A stretch of DNA of 64,000 nucleotides from Vibrio crassostreae (GCF_024347415.1 NZ_AP025476.1:496001-560000), one strand, 5' to 3'; positions 10,583-22,102 are shown, counted from the stretch's first letter. The notes: generated from the sequence alone by a model not told the origin. Numbers and translations: made by a program.

Positions 10583-10914
10583 GTATCTATTTTCCAGATA
10601 CAGTGTCGTCAACATCCGAAAGTTGACTACCAATGGGCTACAGTCTGGCTAATCCGTCAGCAATTAGAAAGAAAAGTTCCAAGCACATCAAACAAATGGG
10701 GTTATAAATGGTCGTTGGTGTGAAAATTACTTACACTAAAGGGCATTAATTTTAACTCAAGCCTTGAAAACTCTACTCTCAAGTACAATATCAAAGATAC
10801 TAGATTTATCTCAGTATCCTTGGTTAGTAACTGAAGACTAGTTCATAGCTAGTAGAGACTGACGGCATTTAAAATAGATCGCGGACGATCTGAGAACGAA
10901 GAGATTCCAAGCAC
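10583..10914. other. lpxC-secA intergenic region; no secM gene
   Basis: About 330 bases with no start-to-stop frame of useful length on either strand. E. coli has the secretion monitor secM here. One plus-strand frame from about 10570 to 10722 is open and reads W/K-rich, but it has no ATG, GTG or TTG start and no SecM-type arrest motif. The region contains the 12-base sequence TTCCAAGCACAT twice (10677-10688 and 10905-10916); the second copy overlaps the secA start codon. The secA promoter must lie here but I cannot place it with confidence. Confidence 0.6.
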
Positions 10915-13641
10915 ATGATTACTAAGCTGCTGACAAAGGTAATTGGCAGTCGCAATGACAGAACACTGCGCCGCCTTAGAAAAATTGTAAAAGAAATTAA
11001 TAACTACGAACCAACGTTTGAAGCACTTTCAGACGAAGAGCTAAAAGCAAAAACGGTTGAGTTTCGTGAGCGCTTAGATAAAGGTGAATCGCTAGACCAG
11101 CTTCTACCGGAAGCATTTGCTACGGTACGTGAAGCGTCTAAGCGTGTTTACGGCATGCGTCACTTTGACGTGCAAATGATTGGCGGCATGGTTCTAAATG
11201 CTGGCCAAATTGCAGAAATGCGTACTGGTGAAGGTAAGACTCTTACAGCAACCTTACCAGCTTATCTTAACGCCCTACCTAGCAAAGGTGTTCACGTAGT
11301 AACGGTGAACGACTACCTAGCGAAGCGTGATGCGGAAACAAACCGCCCATTATTTGAATTTCTTGGTATGACGGTTGGCGTGAACGTGCCAAACATGGCT
11401 CCGCCAGAGAAAAAAGAAGCGTACCAAGCTGACATCCTATACGGAACAAACAACGAGTTTGGTTTCGATTACCTACGTGACAACATGGCTTTCCGTGCTG
11501 AAGATCGTGTTCAACGTGAACGCTTCTTCGCTGTTGTCGATGAAGTTGACTCAATCTTAATCGATGAAGCTCGTACTCCACTTATTATCTCTGGCCCAGC
11601 TGAAGATAGTTCAGATCTTTACACGCGTATTAACACGTTGATCCCTAACCTTGAGCGCCAAGATAAAGAAGATTCTGAAGAGTACCGTGGTGAAGGTCAT
11701 TACACCATGGACGAGAAATCGAAGCAGGTTCACCTGACTGAAAACGGTCAAGAATTTGTAGAAGAGCTAATGGTGAAAAACGGCCTGATGGAAGAGGGTG
11801 ACACGCTTTACTCTCCAACAAATATCAGCCTATTGCACCATGTTAATGCAGCGCTGCGTGCACACGTATTGTTTGAGAAAGACGTCGACTACATCGTTAC
11901 TGAAGAAGGCGAAGTGGTTATCGTTGATGAACATACTGGTCGTACTATGCCAGGTCGTCGTTGGTCTGAAGGTTTACACCAAGCTGTTGAAGCTAAAGAA
12001 GGTGTGAAGATTCAGAATGAAAACCAGACGCTAGCATCGATTACATTCCAGAACTTCTTCCGTCTATACGAAAAACTGTCAGGTATGACAGGTACTGCCG
12101 ATACTGAAGCTTTCGAATTCCAGTCTATCTACGGCCTAGAAACTGTGGTTATCCCAACCAACAAACCTATGGTTCGTAACGATATGCCAGATGTGGTTTA
12201 TCGTACTGAAGAAGACAAGTTCAATGCGATCATTGAAGACATCAAAGACCGTGTAGCAGCTGGTCAGCCATCACTGGTTGGTACGGTTTCTATCGAGAAG
12301 TCTGAACTACTGTCTAACGCACTGAAAAAAGCAAAAATTAAGCACAGCGTTCTAAATGCTAAATTCCACGAAATGGAAGCAGAGATCGTTGCACAAGCTG
12401 GTATGCCGAGTGCGGTAACTATCGCAACTAACATGGCCGGTCGTGGTACCGATATCGTGTTAGGTGGTAGCTGGCAGGCACAAGTTGAGAAGCTAGAGAA
12501 TCCAACCAAAGAGCAGATCGAGAAGATCAAAGCTGATTGGAGAGTAATCCACGATAAAGTACTTGAGTCAGGTGGTCTGCACATCATTGGTACTGAACGT
12601 CATGAATCTCGCCGTATCGATAACCAGCTACGTGGTCGTTCTGGTCGTCAAGGTGATGCGGGTTCTTCTCGTTTCTACCTATCAATGGAAGATTCTCTGC
12701 TACGTATCTTTACATCAGATCGTATGGCTGGTCTTATCCAAAGTGGTATGGACGAAGGCGAAGCGATCGAATCTAAGATGCTTTCTCGCTCAATTGAAAA
12801 AGCACAACGTAAAGTTGAAGGTCGTAACTTCGATATCCGTAAGCAGCTTCTTGAGTACGATGATGTAGCCAATGACCAACGTAAAGTGGTTTATGAGCTT
12901 CGTGACGAACTGATGAGTTCTGACGACATCAGTGAGATGATCGAACACAACCGTGAAGATGTACTGGCATCAGTCATTGATGAATACATCGCACCTCAGT
13001 CTCTTGAAGACATGTGGGATATCGCGGGTCTACAAGATCGTCTGAAGAATGACTTTGATCTAGACTTTGATATTCAAGGTTGGTTAGACGAAGACGACAA
13101 GCTTTATGAAGAAGCTTTGCGTGAGCGTATTCTTGGCATGGCGGTTGATTCGTACAAACAGAAAGAAGAAGTGGTTGGTGCTCAAGTACTGCGTAACTTC
13201 GAGAAATCTGTGATGCTACAAACGCTAGACGGTCTTTGGAAAGAGCATTTGGCTGCGATGGATCACCTTCGTCAAGGTATCCACCTGCGTGGTTATGCTC
13301 AGAAGAACCCGAAACAAGAGTACAAGCGCGAGTCGTTTGAACTGTTTGAAGGCCTACTAGATGTACTAAAAACAGACGTTGTTACCATCCTTTCTAAAGT
13401 TCGCGTTCAGCAACAAGAAGAAGTTGAAAAGATGGAAGCTCAACGTCAAGCTCAAGCTGAAGAAGCGGCGCGTCGTGCACAGGCACAACATGCAACGGCT
13501 GAAAACCAGCTAGGTGACAATGAAGCTGAAGCAGCATCTCCACAAACGGTAGTACGTGATGAGCGTAAAGTGGGTCGTAACGAGCCATGTCCATGTGGAA
13601 GTGGCAAGAAGTACAAGCAGTGTCACGGTAAAATCGCGTAA
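10915..13641 (+). CDS. secA: SecA, preprotein translocase ATPase
   Basis: Motor of Sec-dependent protein export; binds SecYEG, SecB and preproteins. The DEAD-like motor has Walker A MRTGEGKT near residues 102-109 and Walker [14 protein letters not shown] near 206-218, then the preprotein cross-linking domain, NBD2 ([20 protein letters not shown]), the helical scaffold and a C-terminal zinc-binding tail with [14 protein letters not shown] that binds SecB. Length 908 (E. coli 901). A Q/A/E-rich low-complexity linker precedes the zinc tail. The ATG at 10915 follows GAAGAG by 8 bases. It stands alone, with a terminator downstream. Confidence 0.98.
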   Translation: MITKLLTKVIGSRNDRTLRRLRKIVKEINNYEPTFEALSDEELKAKTVEFRERLDKGESLDQLLPEAFATVREASKRVYGMRHFDVQMIGGMVLNAGQIAEMRTGEGKTLTATLPAYLNALPSKGVHVVTVNDYLAKRDAETNRPLFEFLGMTVGVNVPNMAPPEKKEAYQADILYGTNNEFGFDYLRDNMAFRAEDRVQRERFFAVVDEVDSILIDEARTPLIISGPAEDSSDLYTRINTLIPNLERQDKEDSEEYRGEGHYTMDEKSKQVHLTENGQEFVEELMVKNGLMEEGDTLYSPTNISLLHHVNAALRAHVLFEKDVDYIVTEEGEVVIVDEHTGRTMPGRRWSEGLHQAVEAKEGVKIQNENQTLASITFQNFFRLYEKLSGMTGTADTEAFEFQSIYGLETVVIPTNKPMVRNDMPDVVYRTEEDKFNAIIEDIKDRVAAGQPSLVGTVSIEKSELLSNALKKAKIKHSVLNAKFHEMEAEIVAQAGMPSAVTIATNMAGRGTDIVLGGSWQAQVEKLENPTKEQIEKIKADWRVIHDKVLESGGLHIIGTERHESRRIDNQLRGRSGRQGDAGSSRFYLSMEDSLLRIFTSDRMAGLIQSGMDEGEAIESKMLSRSIEKAQRKVEGRNFDIRKQLLEYDDVANDQRKVVYELRDELMSSDDISEMIEHNREDVLASVIDEYIAPQSLEDMWDIAGLQDRLKNDFDLDFDIQGWLDEDDKLYEEALRERILGMAVDSYKQKEEVVGAQVLRNFEKSVMLQTLDGLWKEHLAAMDHLRQGIHLRGYAQKNPKQEYKRESFELFEGLLDVLKTDVVTILSKVRVQQQEEVEKMEAQRQAQAEEAARRAQAQHATAENQLGDNEAEAASPQTVVRDERKVGRNEPCPCGSGKKYKQCHGKIA

Positions 13642-13680
13642 GTTTAATGAATCGTTGTTGTAGCGCATGATAGCTGCGTT

Positions 13681-13717
13681 GGTGGTACTCACTTACAGTC
13701 GTAAGCTCTGTGCCACC
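13681..13717 (+). repeat. Nested stem-loop downstream of secA
   Basis: GGTGGTAC pairs with GTGCCACC (one G:U), and inside it CTTAC pairs with GTAAG around AGTC. No T tract follows. It looks like an imperfect intergenic palindrome rather than a terminator; the real terminator is further down at 13771. Confidence 0.5.
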
Positions 13718-13770
13718 GCCTTGCTCTCAAGCACTACAACTTAGCTTCATAAAACTGATAAATAGAATAT

Positions 13771-13796
13771 AAAGAGTCGCTTAGGCGGCTCTTTTT
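13771..13796 (+). terminator. Intrinsic terminator after secA
   Basis: AGAGTCGC pairs with GCGGCTCT (one G:U) and is followed by TTTTT. Confidence 0.75.
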
Positions 13797-13836
13797 GTAT
13801 GTAAATTTCGTGGCTTACTTTGTTACGCAAGGAAGT

Positions 13837-13942
13837 CGTCATTCCCTATAGCGAGGAGCGAGCGTAGTAGGGAATCTTGTTTAGTTAGGCTCGCGTAGTT
13901 TTAGATCCCCAACTCAGTCGTTCCTCCTTCTTGAGGATGACG
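13837..13942. repeat. Intergenic palindromic repeat with about 40-bp arms
   Basis: Two arms of about 40 bases (13837-13876 and 13904-13942) form an imperfect inverted repeat. Both outer ends read CGTCATYCC inward, and both inner ends read GGGAATC/GGGGATC. The arms are separated by 27 bases. It has no coding capacity and lies between the secA terminator and mutT. The form suggests a dispersed Vibrio intergenic repeat or a small non-autonomous mobile element; copy number elsewhere cannot be seen here. Confidence 0.7.
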
Positions 13943-13990
13943 TATTCAGGGACTATGTGAGTTAAGCGTTTTATTAAGGAACACCAACAC

Positions 13991-14389
13991 ATGAAAAGAA
14001 TCCATATTGTAGCTGGCATTATCTTTAACCAAGATAAGTCACAGGTATTTATCACTAAACGTCCGGACGACAAACACAAGGGCGGTTTTTGGGAGTTCCC
14101 TGGTGGCAAGGTTGAAGTGGGCGAAACCATTGAACAAGCGATGACTCGTGAGCTTGATGAGGAGATTGGCATCAAGGTGACAGAACAGTCTCTGTTTGAG
14201 CACCTTGAGTTTGATTACACCGATAAGTCGCTTAAGTTTGACTTCATCCTTGTGACTGACTTTGAACAGCAACCTTATGGCAAAGAAGGTCAGCAAGGTG
14301 AATGGGTAAGCCTAGAATCATTGAATCAATACGCTTTCCCAGAGGCAAATGTGCCAATTTTAGAGCGAGTGATAAAAGAGTTTTCGTAA
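13991..14389 (+). CDS. mutT: MutT, 8-oxo-dGTP diphosphatase
   Basis: Cytoplasmic Nudix hydrolase that removes oxidised guanine nucleotides and so limits A:T to C:G transversions. The Nudix box is complete: G(x5)E(x7)REUxEExGU is seen as GGKVEVGE...RELDEEIG around residues 36-58. At 132 residues it matches E. coli MutT (129). The N-terminus KRIHIVAGIIFNQ is also typical. secA-mutT adjacency is conserved in gamma-proteobacteria. Transcription is probably separate from secA because a terminator and a repeat lie between them. Confidence 0.95.
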   Translation: MKRIHIVAGIIFNQDKSQVFITKRPDDKHKGGFWEFPGGKVEVGETIEQAMTRELDEEIGIKVTEQSLFEHLEFDYTDKSLKFDFILVTDFEQQPYGKEGQQGEWVSLESLNQYAFPEANVPILERVIKEFS

Positions 14390-14460
14390 TTGCTAGCCTG
14401 AGTTTGAGATTGTTGTTAGTTTAAAGAGATTAATCGATTGAACGTTGCTGCAAGAGATAA

Positions 14461-15306
<846 letters not shown>

Positions 15307-15318
15307 ATAGATATTTAT

Positions 15319-15348
15319 GCGCTGGCAATTGCCGGCGCTTTCTTTATT
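15319..15348 (+). terminator. Intrinsic terminator after dapB
   Basis: GCGCTGGCAA and TTGCCGGCGC form a 10-bp stem (one G:U) followed by a T-rich stretch. Confidence 0.75.
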
Positions 15349-15674
15349 TGATACATTTCCCTTCGTAATATCCCTTTTACAAACCTCCCTATAGTTTCTT
15401 CTTATCGTCGATTTTCTCTTATTTAACTGTCTTTTTTAATGCTTATAATGTGTTTTTTGTTTTAGGTCTTTAAATTACGATCTTTTCTCTTTGTATTTAT
15501 CGATTGCGTTTTGTTGCTGATATTTTTATTACTCTATGGTTGGCTAAAATGAGGGGTGAAAATTAGAAAATCGTAATATTCGGCCGAAATGAGCATGAAA
15601 GTTGAACTTTTGAAGCTTTGATGGCGTAAATTGAATTAGTCCTTACAAATGTTTAATTTCTTTTGCGTTAAATG
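15349..15674. other. A/T-rich upstream region of carA
   Basis: About 325 bases of strongly A/T-rich DNA with no plausible gene. Long T-rich runs on the plus strand may be bent or bind nucleoid proteins. In E. coli the carA upstream region is a target of several regulators (PurR, IHF, PepA, RutR); I cannot assign specific sites here. Confidence 0.5.
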
Positions 15675-15703
15675 TTGACACGTATCACGCACATCACTAA
15701 AAT
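15675..15703 (+). promoter_or_regulatory. Sigma-70 promoter of carAB
   Basis: A consensus -35 TTGACA (15675-15680), exactly 17 bases, and -10 TAAAAT (15698-15703). It lies about 107 bases before the carA start. Confidence 0.75.
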
Positions 15704-15761
15704 ACCGCCAATTTGTCTAATTTCCATAAACACGCAGTTTCTGGTGTTGCAGGAAGGTAGA

Positions 15762-15801
15762 TTTGCAAATTAAATCAATTTTAATGCATTTTTATTTCTG
15801 G
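15762..15801 (+). promoter_or_regulatory. Possible tandem ARG boxes before carA
   Basis: Two adjacent A/T-rich 18-base segments each match about 7 of the 10 informative positions of the ArgR consensus (TGAAT-N4-ATTCA), separated by about 4 bases. Arginine repression of carAB through ArgR is established in E. coli; the match here is weak and is an inference. Confidence 0.3.
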
Positions 15802-15809
15802 AGGTTGTC

Positions 15810-16949
15810 TTGAAGAAGTCAGCACTACTCGTCCTAGAAGATGGGACAGTATTTCACGGTGAAGCCATTGGCGCTGTAGGTTCTGCAGTTGGTGAAGTCG
15901 TTTTTAATACCTCGATGACGGGGTACCAAGAAATCCTCACTGATCCTTCCTATTCTCAACAAATCGTTACCCTTACTTACCCTCACATTGGCAATACCGG
16001 AACCAATTCCGAAGACGAAGAATCCTCTTCAATCCACGCTCAAGGCCTTGTGATTCGCGATCTCCCTCTAATCGCTTCTAACTTCCGTAATGAACAATCC
16101 CTTTCTGATTACCTTAAGTCGCAAAACGTTGTTGGTATCGCTGATATCGATACTCGTAAACTGACGCGTATTCTTCGTGAAAAAGGCGCTCAGAACGGTT
16201 GTATCGTAGCGGGTAACAATTTAGACGAAGCTTTGGCTCTAGCTAAAGCAAAAGAATTTCCTGGCCTGAAAGGTATGGACCTTGCGAAAGAAGTTACAAC
16301 AAAAGAAGCGTATCAATGGAAACAAGGTTCGTGGACGCTTACGGGTGGACTTCCTGAAGCGAAAGCAGACTCTGAATTGCCATACCACGTTGTTGCTTAT
16401 GACTTCGGTGCAAAACGAAACATCCTACGAATGCTTGTTGACCGCGGCTGCCGCCTAACGGTTGTTCCTGCTGAAACTTCTGCTGAAGAAGTACTAGCTC
16501 TGAACCCAGACGGTGTTTTCCTTTCAAATGGCCCTGGTGACCCAGAACCATGTACTTACGCAATTGAAGCGACAAAAGTGTTCCTAGAAAAAGGCTTACC
16601 AATCTTCGGTATCTGTCTAGGTCACCAGATTCTAGCTCTTGCGTCAGGCGCTAAGACAGTGAAGATGAAGTTTGGTCACCACGGTGCAAACCACCCGGTT
16701 AAAGATTTAGATCGTGATGTTGTGATGATTACTTCGCAAAACCACGGCTTTGCTGCTGACGAAGAAACCCTTCCAGAGACACTACGTGCAACGCACAAAT
16801 CACTATTTGATGGTTCTCTACAAGGTATTCACCGTACAGACAAACCAGCATTCAGCTTCCAAGGTCACCCTGAAGCAAGCCCAGGTCCAGAAGACGCAGC
16901 GCCGTTATTCGACCACTTTATTGAACTAATCAAACAGCACACAGCGTAA
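15810..16949 (+). CDS. carA: CarA, carbamoyl phosphate synthetase small (glutaminase) subunit
   Basis: Hydrolyses glutamine and passes ammonia to CarB for carbamoyl phosphate synthesis (arginine and pyrimidine pathways). The C-terminal class-I amidotransferase domain has the nucleophile Cys269 in GICLGHQ and the partners His353 and Glu355 in FQGHPEAS, the same numbering as in E. coli. The N-terminal domain holds [20 protein letters not shown]. The start is a TTG at 15810 with GGAGG 6 bases upstream; a TTG start is also used by E. coli carA. carB follows after 16 bases. Length 379. Confidence 0.97.
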   Translation: MKKSALLVLEDGTVFHGEAIGAVGSAVGEVVFNTSMTGYQEILTDPSYSQQIVTLTYPHIGNTGTNSEDEESSSIHAQGLVIRDLPLIASNFRNEQSLSDYLKSQNVVGIADIDTRKLTRILREKGAQNGCIVAGNNLDEALALAKAKEFPGLKGMDLAKEVTTKEAYQWKQGSWTLTGGLPEAKADSELPYHVVAYDFGAKRNILRMLVDRGCRLTVVPAETSAEEVLALNPDGVFLSNGPGDPEPCTYAIEATKVFLEKGLPIFGICLGHQILALASGAKTVKMKFGHHGANHPVKDLDRDVVMITSQNHGFAADEETLPETLRATHKSLFDGSLQGIHRTDKPAFSFQGHPEASPGPEDAAPLFDHFIELIKQHTA

Positions 16950-16965
16950 TTCGGAGTAGTAGACA

Positions 16966-19900
16966 ATGCCAAAACGTACTGACATTAAAAGTATTCTTAT
17001 TCTAGGTGCTGGCCCGATCGTTATCGGCCAAGCATGTGAGTTCGATTACTCTGGTGCTCAAGCTTGTAAAGCGCTTCGCGAAGAAGGTTACCGAGTTATT
17101 CTTGTAAACTCGAACCCAGCGACAATCATGACTGACCCAGATATGGCCGATGCAACTTACATCGAACCTATCCAATGGGAAGTTGTGCGTAACATCATCG
17201 CTAAAGAGAAGCCTGATGCAGTTCTACCTACTATGGGTGGCCAAACTGCATTGAACTGTGCTCTAGACCTAGAAAAGCACGGCGTTCTTGAAGAGTTCGG
17301 TGTTGAAATGATTGGTGCAACGGCTGATGCTATCGATAAAGCAGAAGACCGTTCACGCTTCGATAAAGCAATGAAAGCAATTGGCCTTGAATGTCCAACT
17401 GCTGATACAGCGAAAACGATGGAAGAAGCTTACAAAGTTTTAGACATGGTTGGCTTCCCTTGTATCATTCGTCCATCGTTCACGATGGGTGGTACTGGTG
17501 GCGGTATCGCTTACAACAAAGAAGAATTTGAAGAAATCTGTCGTCGTGGTTTGGACCTATCTCCAACTAATGAACTTCTTATCGATGAATCACTTATCGG
17601 TTGGAAAGAGTACGAGATGGAAGTGGTTCGTGACAAAAACGACAACTGCATCATCGTATGTGCGATTGAAAACTTCGACCCAATGGGTATTCACACAGGT
17701 GATTCAATCACTGTGGCTCCAGCTCAAACGCTGACAGATAAAGAATACCAACTAATGCGTAACGCATCTCTAGCAGTATTGCGTGAGATTGGTGTTGAAA
17801 CAGGTGGTTCAAACGTACAGTTTGGTATCAACCCGAAAGATGGCCGTATGGTTATCATCGAGATGAACCCACGTGTATCTCGCTCTTCAGCACTAGCTTC
17901 TAAAGCAACAGGTTTCCCAATCGCTAAGATTGCAGCGAAACTGGCTGTTGGCTTCACGCTAGACGAGCTAATGAATGACATCACTGGCGGCGCAACTCCA
18001 GCATCATTCGAACCAACAATCGACTACGTAGTAACTAAGATTCCTCGTTTTAACTTCGAGAAATTTGCAGGTGCTAACGACCGTCTAACGACGCAAATGA
18101 AGTCTGTTGGTGAAGTTATGGCTATCGGCCGTAACCAACAAGAATCTCTACAAAAAGCACTTCGCGGCCTAGAAGTTGGCGCGACTGGTTTTGACGAAAT
18201 GGTAGACCTAGATGCACCAGATGCTCTAACGACTATCCGTCACGAACTGAAAGAAGCTGGCGCAGAGCGTATTTGGTACATCGCTGACGCATTCCGTGCT
18301 GGTATGTCGGTAGATGGTGTATTCAACCTAACGCAAATCGACCGTTGGTTCCTAGTTCAAATCGAAGACATCGTTAAGCTAGAGCAAGAACTTAAAGCGA
18401 AAGGCTTTGCTGGTCTGAACAAAGACGAGCTAAACAAGCTTAAGCGTAAAGGTTTTGCTGATGCGCGCCTATCTAAGATTCTAGGTGTAGCGGAAAGCGA
18501 AATCCGTCGTCTGCGTGACCAATACGATATCCACCCAGTGTACAAGCGTGTAGATACATGTGCTGCTGAGTTCTCTTCTGATACAGCTTACATGTACTCT
18601 TCTTACGATGACGAGTGTGAAGCGAACCCAACAGACAAAGACAAGATCATGATTCTAGGCGGCGGTCCAAACCGTATCGGCCAAGGTATTGAATTTGACT
18701 ACTGTTGTGTACATGCATCACTAGCACTACGTGAAGATGGCTACGAAACTATCATGGTTAACTGTAACCCTGAGACAGTTTCTACAGACTACGATACATC
18801 TGACCGTCTGTACTTCGAACCAGTAACTCTGGAAGATGTATTAGCAATCGCTCGTGTTGAGAAGCCAAAAGGCGTTATCGTTCAATACGGTGGTCAAACG
18901 CCACTTAAACTGGCTCGTGCTCTTGAAGCTGCTGGTGTACCAATCATCGGTACTAGCCCAGACGCAATCGACCGTGCAGAAGACCGTGAGCGTTTCCAAG
19001 TTGCTGTAGACCGCCTAGGCCTACTTCAGCCAGAGAACGCGACAGTAACAACGATGGAGCAAGCGGTTGAGAAATCTCGCGAAATCGGCTTCCCACTTGT
19101 TGTACGTCCTTCTTACGTACTTGGTGGTCGTGCGATGGAAATCGTATACGACGAGCAAGATCTACGTCGCTACTTCAACGAAGCGGTTAGCGTATCAAAC
19201 GAATCTCCAGTACTACTTGATAGCTTCCTAGACGACGCTGTTGAAGTCGACGTTGATGCGATTTGTGATGGTGAACGCGTTGTTATCGGCGGTATCATGG
19301 AGCATATCGAGCAAGCGGGTGTTCACTCAGGTGACTCAGCATGTTCTCTTCCTGCATACACGCTAAGCCAAGAAATCCAAGACGTAATGCGCGAGCAAGT
19401 TGAAAAGCTAGCGTTCGAGTTGGGTGTGCGTGGTCTGATGAACACACAGTTTGCTGTTAAGAACAATGAAGTGTACCTAATCGAGGTTAACCCTCGTGCA
19501 GCACGTACGGTTCCATTCGTATCTAAAGCAACTGGCGCACCAATCGCTAAGATTGCCGCTCGTGTAATGGCAGGTCAATCTCTAGAGTCTCAAGGCTTTA
19601 CGAAAGAAATCATCCCACCTTACTATTCAGTGAAAGAAGTTGTACTTCCATTCAACAAGTTCCCTGGTGTTGACCCACTGTTAGGCCCAGAAATGCGCTC
19701 TACTGGTGAAGTTATGGGTGTTGGCGCGACATTCGCAGAAGCATACTCTAAAGCTGAATTGGGTTGTGGTCACATCTACCCTGAAGGCGGTCGTGCATTG
19801 CTTTCTGTTCGCGAAGGCGACAAAGAGCGTGTTGTTGACCTAGCATCTAAGCTATCTAAGCTTGGTTACCAGCTAGACGCAACTCACGGTACTGCGGTTA

Positions 19901-20196
19901 TCCTTGGTGAAGCGGGTATCAACCCACGTTTAGTAAACAAGGTACACGAAGGTCGTCCTCACATTCTTGACCGTATCAAGAATAACGAGTACACGTATAT
20001 CGTGAACACTGCAGCTGGCCGTCAAGCGATTGAAGATTCTAAAGTTCTTCGTCGTGGAGCACTTGCTGAGAAAGTGAACTACACGACTACGCTAAACGCT
20101 GCATTCGCGACTTGTATGGCGCACACTGCAGACGCGAAAACTTCAGTAACTTCAGTTCAAGAGCTACACGCTCAGGTTAAAGCTTCTCAAGCTTAA
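16966..20196 (+). CDS. carB: CarB, carbamoyl phosphate synthetase large subunit
   Basis: Makes carbamoyl phosphate from bicarbonate, ATP and ammonia delivered by CarA. The 1076-residue chain shows the internal duplication of the family: two ATP-grasp halves beginning at [18 protein letters not shown] and [17 protein letters not shown], each with an MNPR or VNPR metal-binding motif ([10 protein letters not shown] and [10 protein letters not shown]). The C-terminal MGS-like allosteric domain begins around residue 935. It is translationally close to carA and followed by a strong terminator. Length is near that of E. coli (1073). Confidence 0.98.
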   Translation: MPKRTDIKSILILGAGPIVIGQACEFDYSGAQACKALREEGYRVILVNSNPATIMTDPDMADATYIEPIQWEVVRNIIAKEKPDAVLPTMGGQTALNCALDLEKHGVLEEFGVEMIGATADAIDKAEDRSRFDKAMKAIGLECPTADTAKTMEEAYKVLDMVGFPCIIRPSFTMGGTGGGIAYNKEEFEEICRRGLDLSPTNELLIDESLIGWKEYEMEVVRDKNDNCIIVCAIENFDPMGIHTGDSITVAPAQTLTDKEYQLMRNASLAVLREIGVETGGSNVQFGINPKDGRMVIIEMNPRVSRSSALASKATGFPIAKIAAKLAVGFTLDELMNDITGGATPASFEPTIDYVVTKIPRFNFEKFAGANDRLTTQMKSVGEVMAIGRNQQESLQKALRGLEVGATGFDEMVDLDAPDALTTIRHELKEAGAERIWYIADAFRAGMSVDGVFNLTQIDRWFLVQIEDIVKLEQELKAKGFAGLNKDELNKLKRKGFADARLSKILGVAESEIRRLRDQYDIHPVYKRVDTCAAEFSSDTAYMYSSYDDECEANPTDKDKIMILGGGPNRIGQGIEFDYCCVHASLALREDGYETIMVNCNPETVSTDYDTSDRLYFEPVTLEDVLAIARVEKPKGVIVQYGGQTPLKLARALEAAGVPIIGTSPDAIDRAEDRERFQVAVDRLGLLQPENATVTTMEQAVEKSREIGFPLVVRPSYVLGGRAMEIVYDEQDLRRYFNEAVSVSNESPVLLDSFLDDAVEVDVDAICDGERVVIGGIMEHIEQAGVHSGDSACSLPAYTLSQEIQDVMREQVEKLAFELGVRGLMNTQFAVKNNEVYLIEVNPRAARTVPFVSKATGAPIAKIAARVMAGQSLESQGFTKEIIPPYYSVKEVVLPFNKFPGVDPLLGPEMRSTGEVMGVGATFAEAYSKAELGCGHIYPEGGRALLSVREGDKERVVDLASKLSKLGYQLDATHGTAVILGEAGINPRLVNKVHEGRPHILDRIKNNEYTYIVNTAAGRQAIEDSKVLRRGALAEKVNYTTTLNAAFATCMAHTADAKTSVTSVQELHAQVKASQA

Positions 20197-20237
20197 TCAC
20201 CTAAAGTGTATCGCTGTTAAGCGGATATAAATGCTCA

Positions 20238-20265
20238 AAGCCCACTCTTCGGAGTGGGCTTTTTT
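20238..20265 (+). terminator. Intrinsic terminator of carAB
   Basis: AAGCCCACTC, loop TTCG, GAGTGGGCTT, then T run: a 10-bp stem with a stable tetraloop. Confidence 0.9.
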
Positions 20266-20391
20266 ATGCCTATTAGATAGCATTAGTTAAATGATGAAAA
20301 TTAGGAATAGGTTAGAATCTTGTGTTTCGTTATTGCTCGTCTGGCGTGAGTGGTAACTTGTCGCTACACAGGACTTTAAGGCGTTGGGTAT

Positions 20392-21171
20392 ATGGAAATC
20401 ACTCTAGAAATATTGGCTATCTTGTTTGTTGTCGCAACGGCAGCAGGCTTTATTGATGCAATGGCTGGCGGCGGTGGGTTATTGACTCTACCGGCATTGC
20501 TAGCGGCTGGAGTTCCACCAACGCAGGCACTGGCAACCAATAAACTCCAAAGCTCCTTCGGCAGCTTCTCTGCGAGTTGGTATTTCGTGCGCAATGGTAT
20601 CGTTAGTATTAAGGAGATGCGCCTCGCTATCTTTTGTACCTTTATTGGTTCTGCAATTGGTGCCGAGCTAGTCCAACACATTGATGCGAGCTTACTGACC
20701 AGTGTTATCCCGTTGCTGCTCATCGCTATCTCTCTCTATTTCCTGTTAGCCCCCCCAACTAGAGCATCTGAAGGAAAACAGAAGATCTCTGAGGCGATGT
20801 TTGCTCTGTGTGTTGGTGGCGGTGTGGGTTTCTATGATGGCTTTTTTGGCCCAGGAACAGGTTCTATCTTCACCGTCTGCTTTGTTGCGATTGGTCACTT
20901 CTCGTTAGTCGATGCAACGGCGCGCACTAAGGTACTTAACTTTACCTCGAATATCGCGGCCTTAATTTTCTTTATTTTGGCTGGTTTGCCAATTTGGGAG
21001 TTAGGATTAGTGATGGCGGTTGGTGGCTTTATGGGAGCTCAGCTTGGCGCTAAAGTGGTGGTGACAAAAGGGCAGAAATGGATTCGCCCCCTTGTGATCG
21101 TAATGTCGATGCTAATGGCTTCTAAACTGCTTTGGGAACAGCATCAACAATGGATTCTATCAGTGTTTTAA
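20392..21171 (+). CDS. TSUP family transporter (sulfite exporter TauE/SafE-like)
   Basis: Inner-membrane protein of 259 residues with about eight hydrophobic segments and the TSUP repeat motifs: AGFIDAMAGGGGLLTLPALL at the N-terminus and GFYDGFFGPGTGSIFTV in the second half, each with the conserved G-rich turn. TSUP proteins move small organic or sulfur anions (sulfite, sulfoacetate, sulfolactate and others); the substrate cannot be read from the sequence. It converges with the LysR gene, the two ORFs overlapping by 50 bases at their 3' ends. It resembles YfcA of E. coli, so that symbol is possible but not certain. Confidence 0.88.
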   Translation: MEITLEILAILFVVATAAGFIDAMAGGGGLLTLPALLAAGVPPTQALATNKLQSSFGSFSASWYFVRNGIVSIKEMRLAIFCTFIGSAIGAELVQHIDASLLTSVIPLLLIAISLYFLLAPPTRASEGKQKISEAMFALCVGGGVGFYDGFFGPGTGSIFTVCFVAIGHFSLVDATARTKVLNFTSNIAALIFFILAGLPIWELGLVMAVGGFMGAQLGAKVVVTKGQKWIRPLVIVMSMLMASKLLWEQHQQWILSVF

Positions 21172-21967
21172 CCCTAGGAGACTGGTAGCTATTCGGTCTA
21201 ACACAGACATGAATCGGTCGAATTAAGCCTGCTAATTCTGGAAAGCTATATAGGTATCGAGGCTCAATATTGAGTGTTTTTACGATAGAGAGTGGGATTA
21301 AGGCTGGTCCAGTCCCACCCAATGCAAGTTGCGCTGCTGCGGTGTAGGCATCCATCTCCATAAAGGGTTTAATTCCAAACTTTTCTAACACTGAGAGCTG
21401 ATAAGAGTTGGCAGGGTTGGTCATATCGTTGGTAATCACCAATGGAGGAAGCTCCGTTAACGGCGACTTACTCACTATGTAAAACGGCTCATCAAATAGA
21501 TGAAAGGTCATCAGCCCATGATGCGGTGGCAACAAGCCAGCACACAACCCCAAGGTCGCCTTGCCAGATTGCACTCGCTCTATGATTCTTGGCGTGTGGT
21601 TGGTGGTTATGGTGATGTACTTATCTTGCTGGATAAATTGGCCCATCATCTCACCTAAATAACCGGCTATCAGAGACTTAGAGCTGTCTAGGGTGATGAG
21701 AGTGGTATCTTCCAGCTCTTGCTGTTCATAAATAAGCCCGCGAAGTTCATTGAATGTAGGGCCAATACTCTCGATTAATGCAAGCGCATCTGGCGTGAGT
21801 TTTATCTGTCGGCCACTCGGCTCAATGAGCTTTTTACCTAGCTTCTTTTCTAAATTCGCAATCCGTTTACTGACCGCTGATTGGCTGATATAAAGCAAAC
21901 TGCCTGTGCGGCTCATGGTTTTTGCTTTACTCAATACCAGTAGAGTTTCGATTCCTTCGAGTAGCAT
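21122..21967 (-). CDS. LysR-family transcriptional regulator
   Basis: The 281-residue protein has an N-terminal winged helix-turn-helix (about residues 1-60; TGSLLYISQSAVSKRIANLE with the typical SQSAVSKRI recognition helix) and a periplasmic-binding-like effector domain. The N-terminus is typical for the family in length. No effector is evident. It is convergent to the TSUP gene with a 50-base overlap, so it may or may not regulate it; LysR proteins more often act on divergent targets. The flavodoxin-like gene upstream is co-directional with a 135-base gap. Function beyond DNA-binding regulator is unknown. Confidence 0.87.
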   Translation of the reverse strand: MLLEGIETLLVLSKAKTMSRTGSLLYISQSAVSKRIANLEKKLGKKLIEPSGRQIKLTPDALALIESIGPTFNELRGLIYEQQELEDTTLITLDSSKSLIAGYLGEMMGQFIQQDKYITITTNHTPRIIERVQSGKATLGLCAGLLPPHHGLMTFHLFDEPFYIVSKSPLTELPPLVITNDMTNPANSYQLSVLEKFGIKPFMEMDAYTAAAQLALGGTGPALIPLSIVKTLNIEPRYLYSFPELAGLIRPIHVCVRPNSYQSPRVKTLIESIVDAVPKAV

Positions 21968-22102
21968 TGGGGTATATTCATGAAAGTTGGGAATGATTGA
22001 ATCAAGTTACCTGAAACGACATTCATTCTCTAGTCTTGAGCTCATAGATATCAAACAAGCTAGGAGTTTTGAAGCTAGCCCGTCAGTTAATTAGTCAGTT
22101 AC

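Noticed and set aside
10570..10722. Open frame upstream of secA, possible secM-like peptide
   Set aside because: No ATG, GTG or TTG start in frame and no SecM arrest motif; kept only as an intergenic remark.
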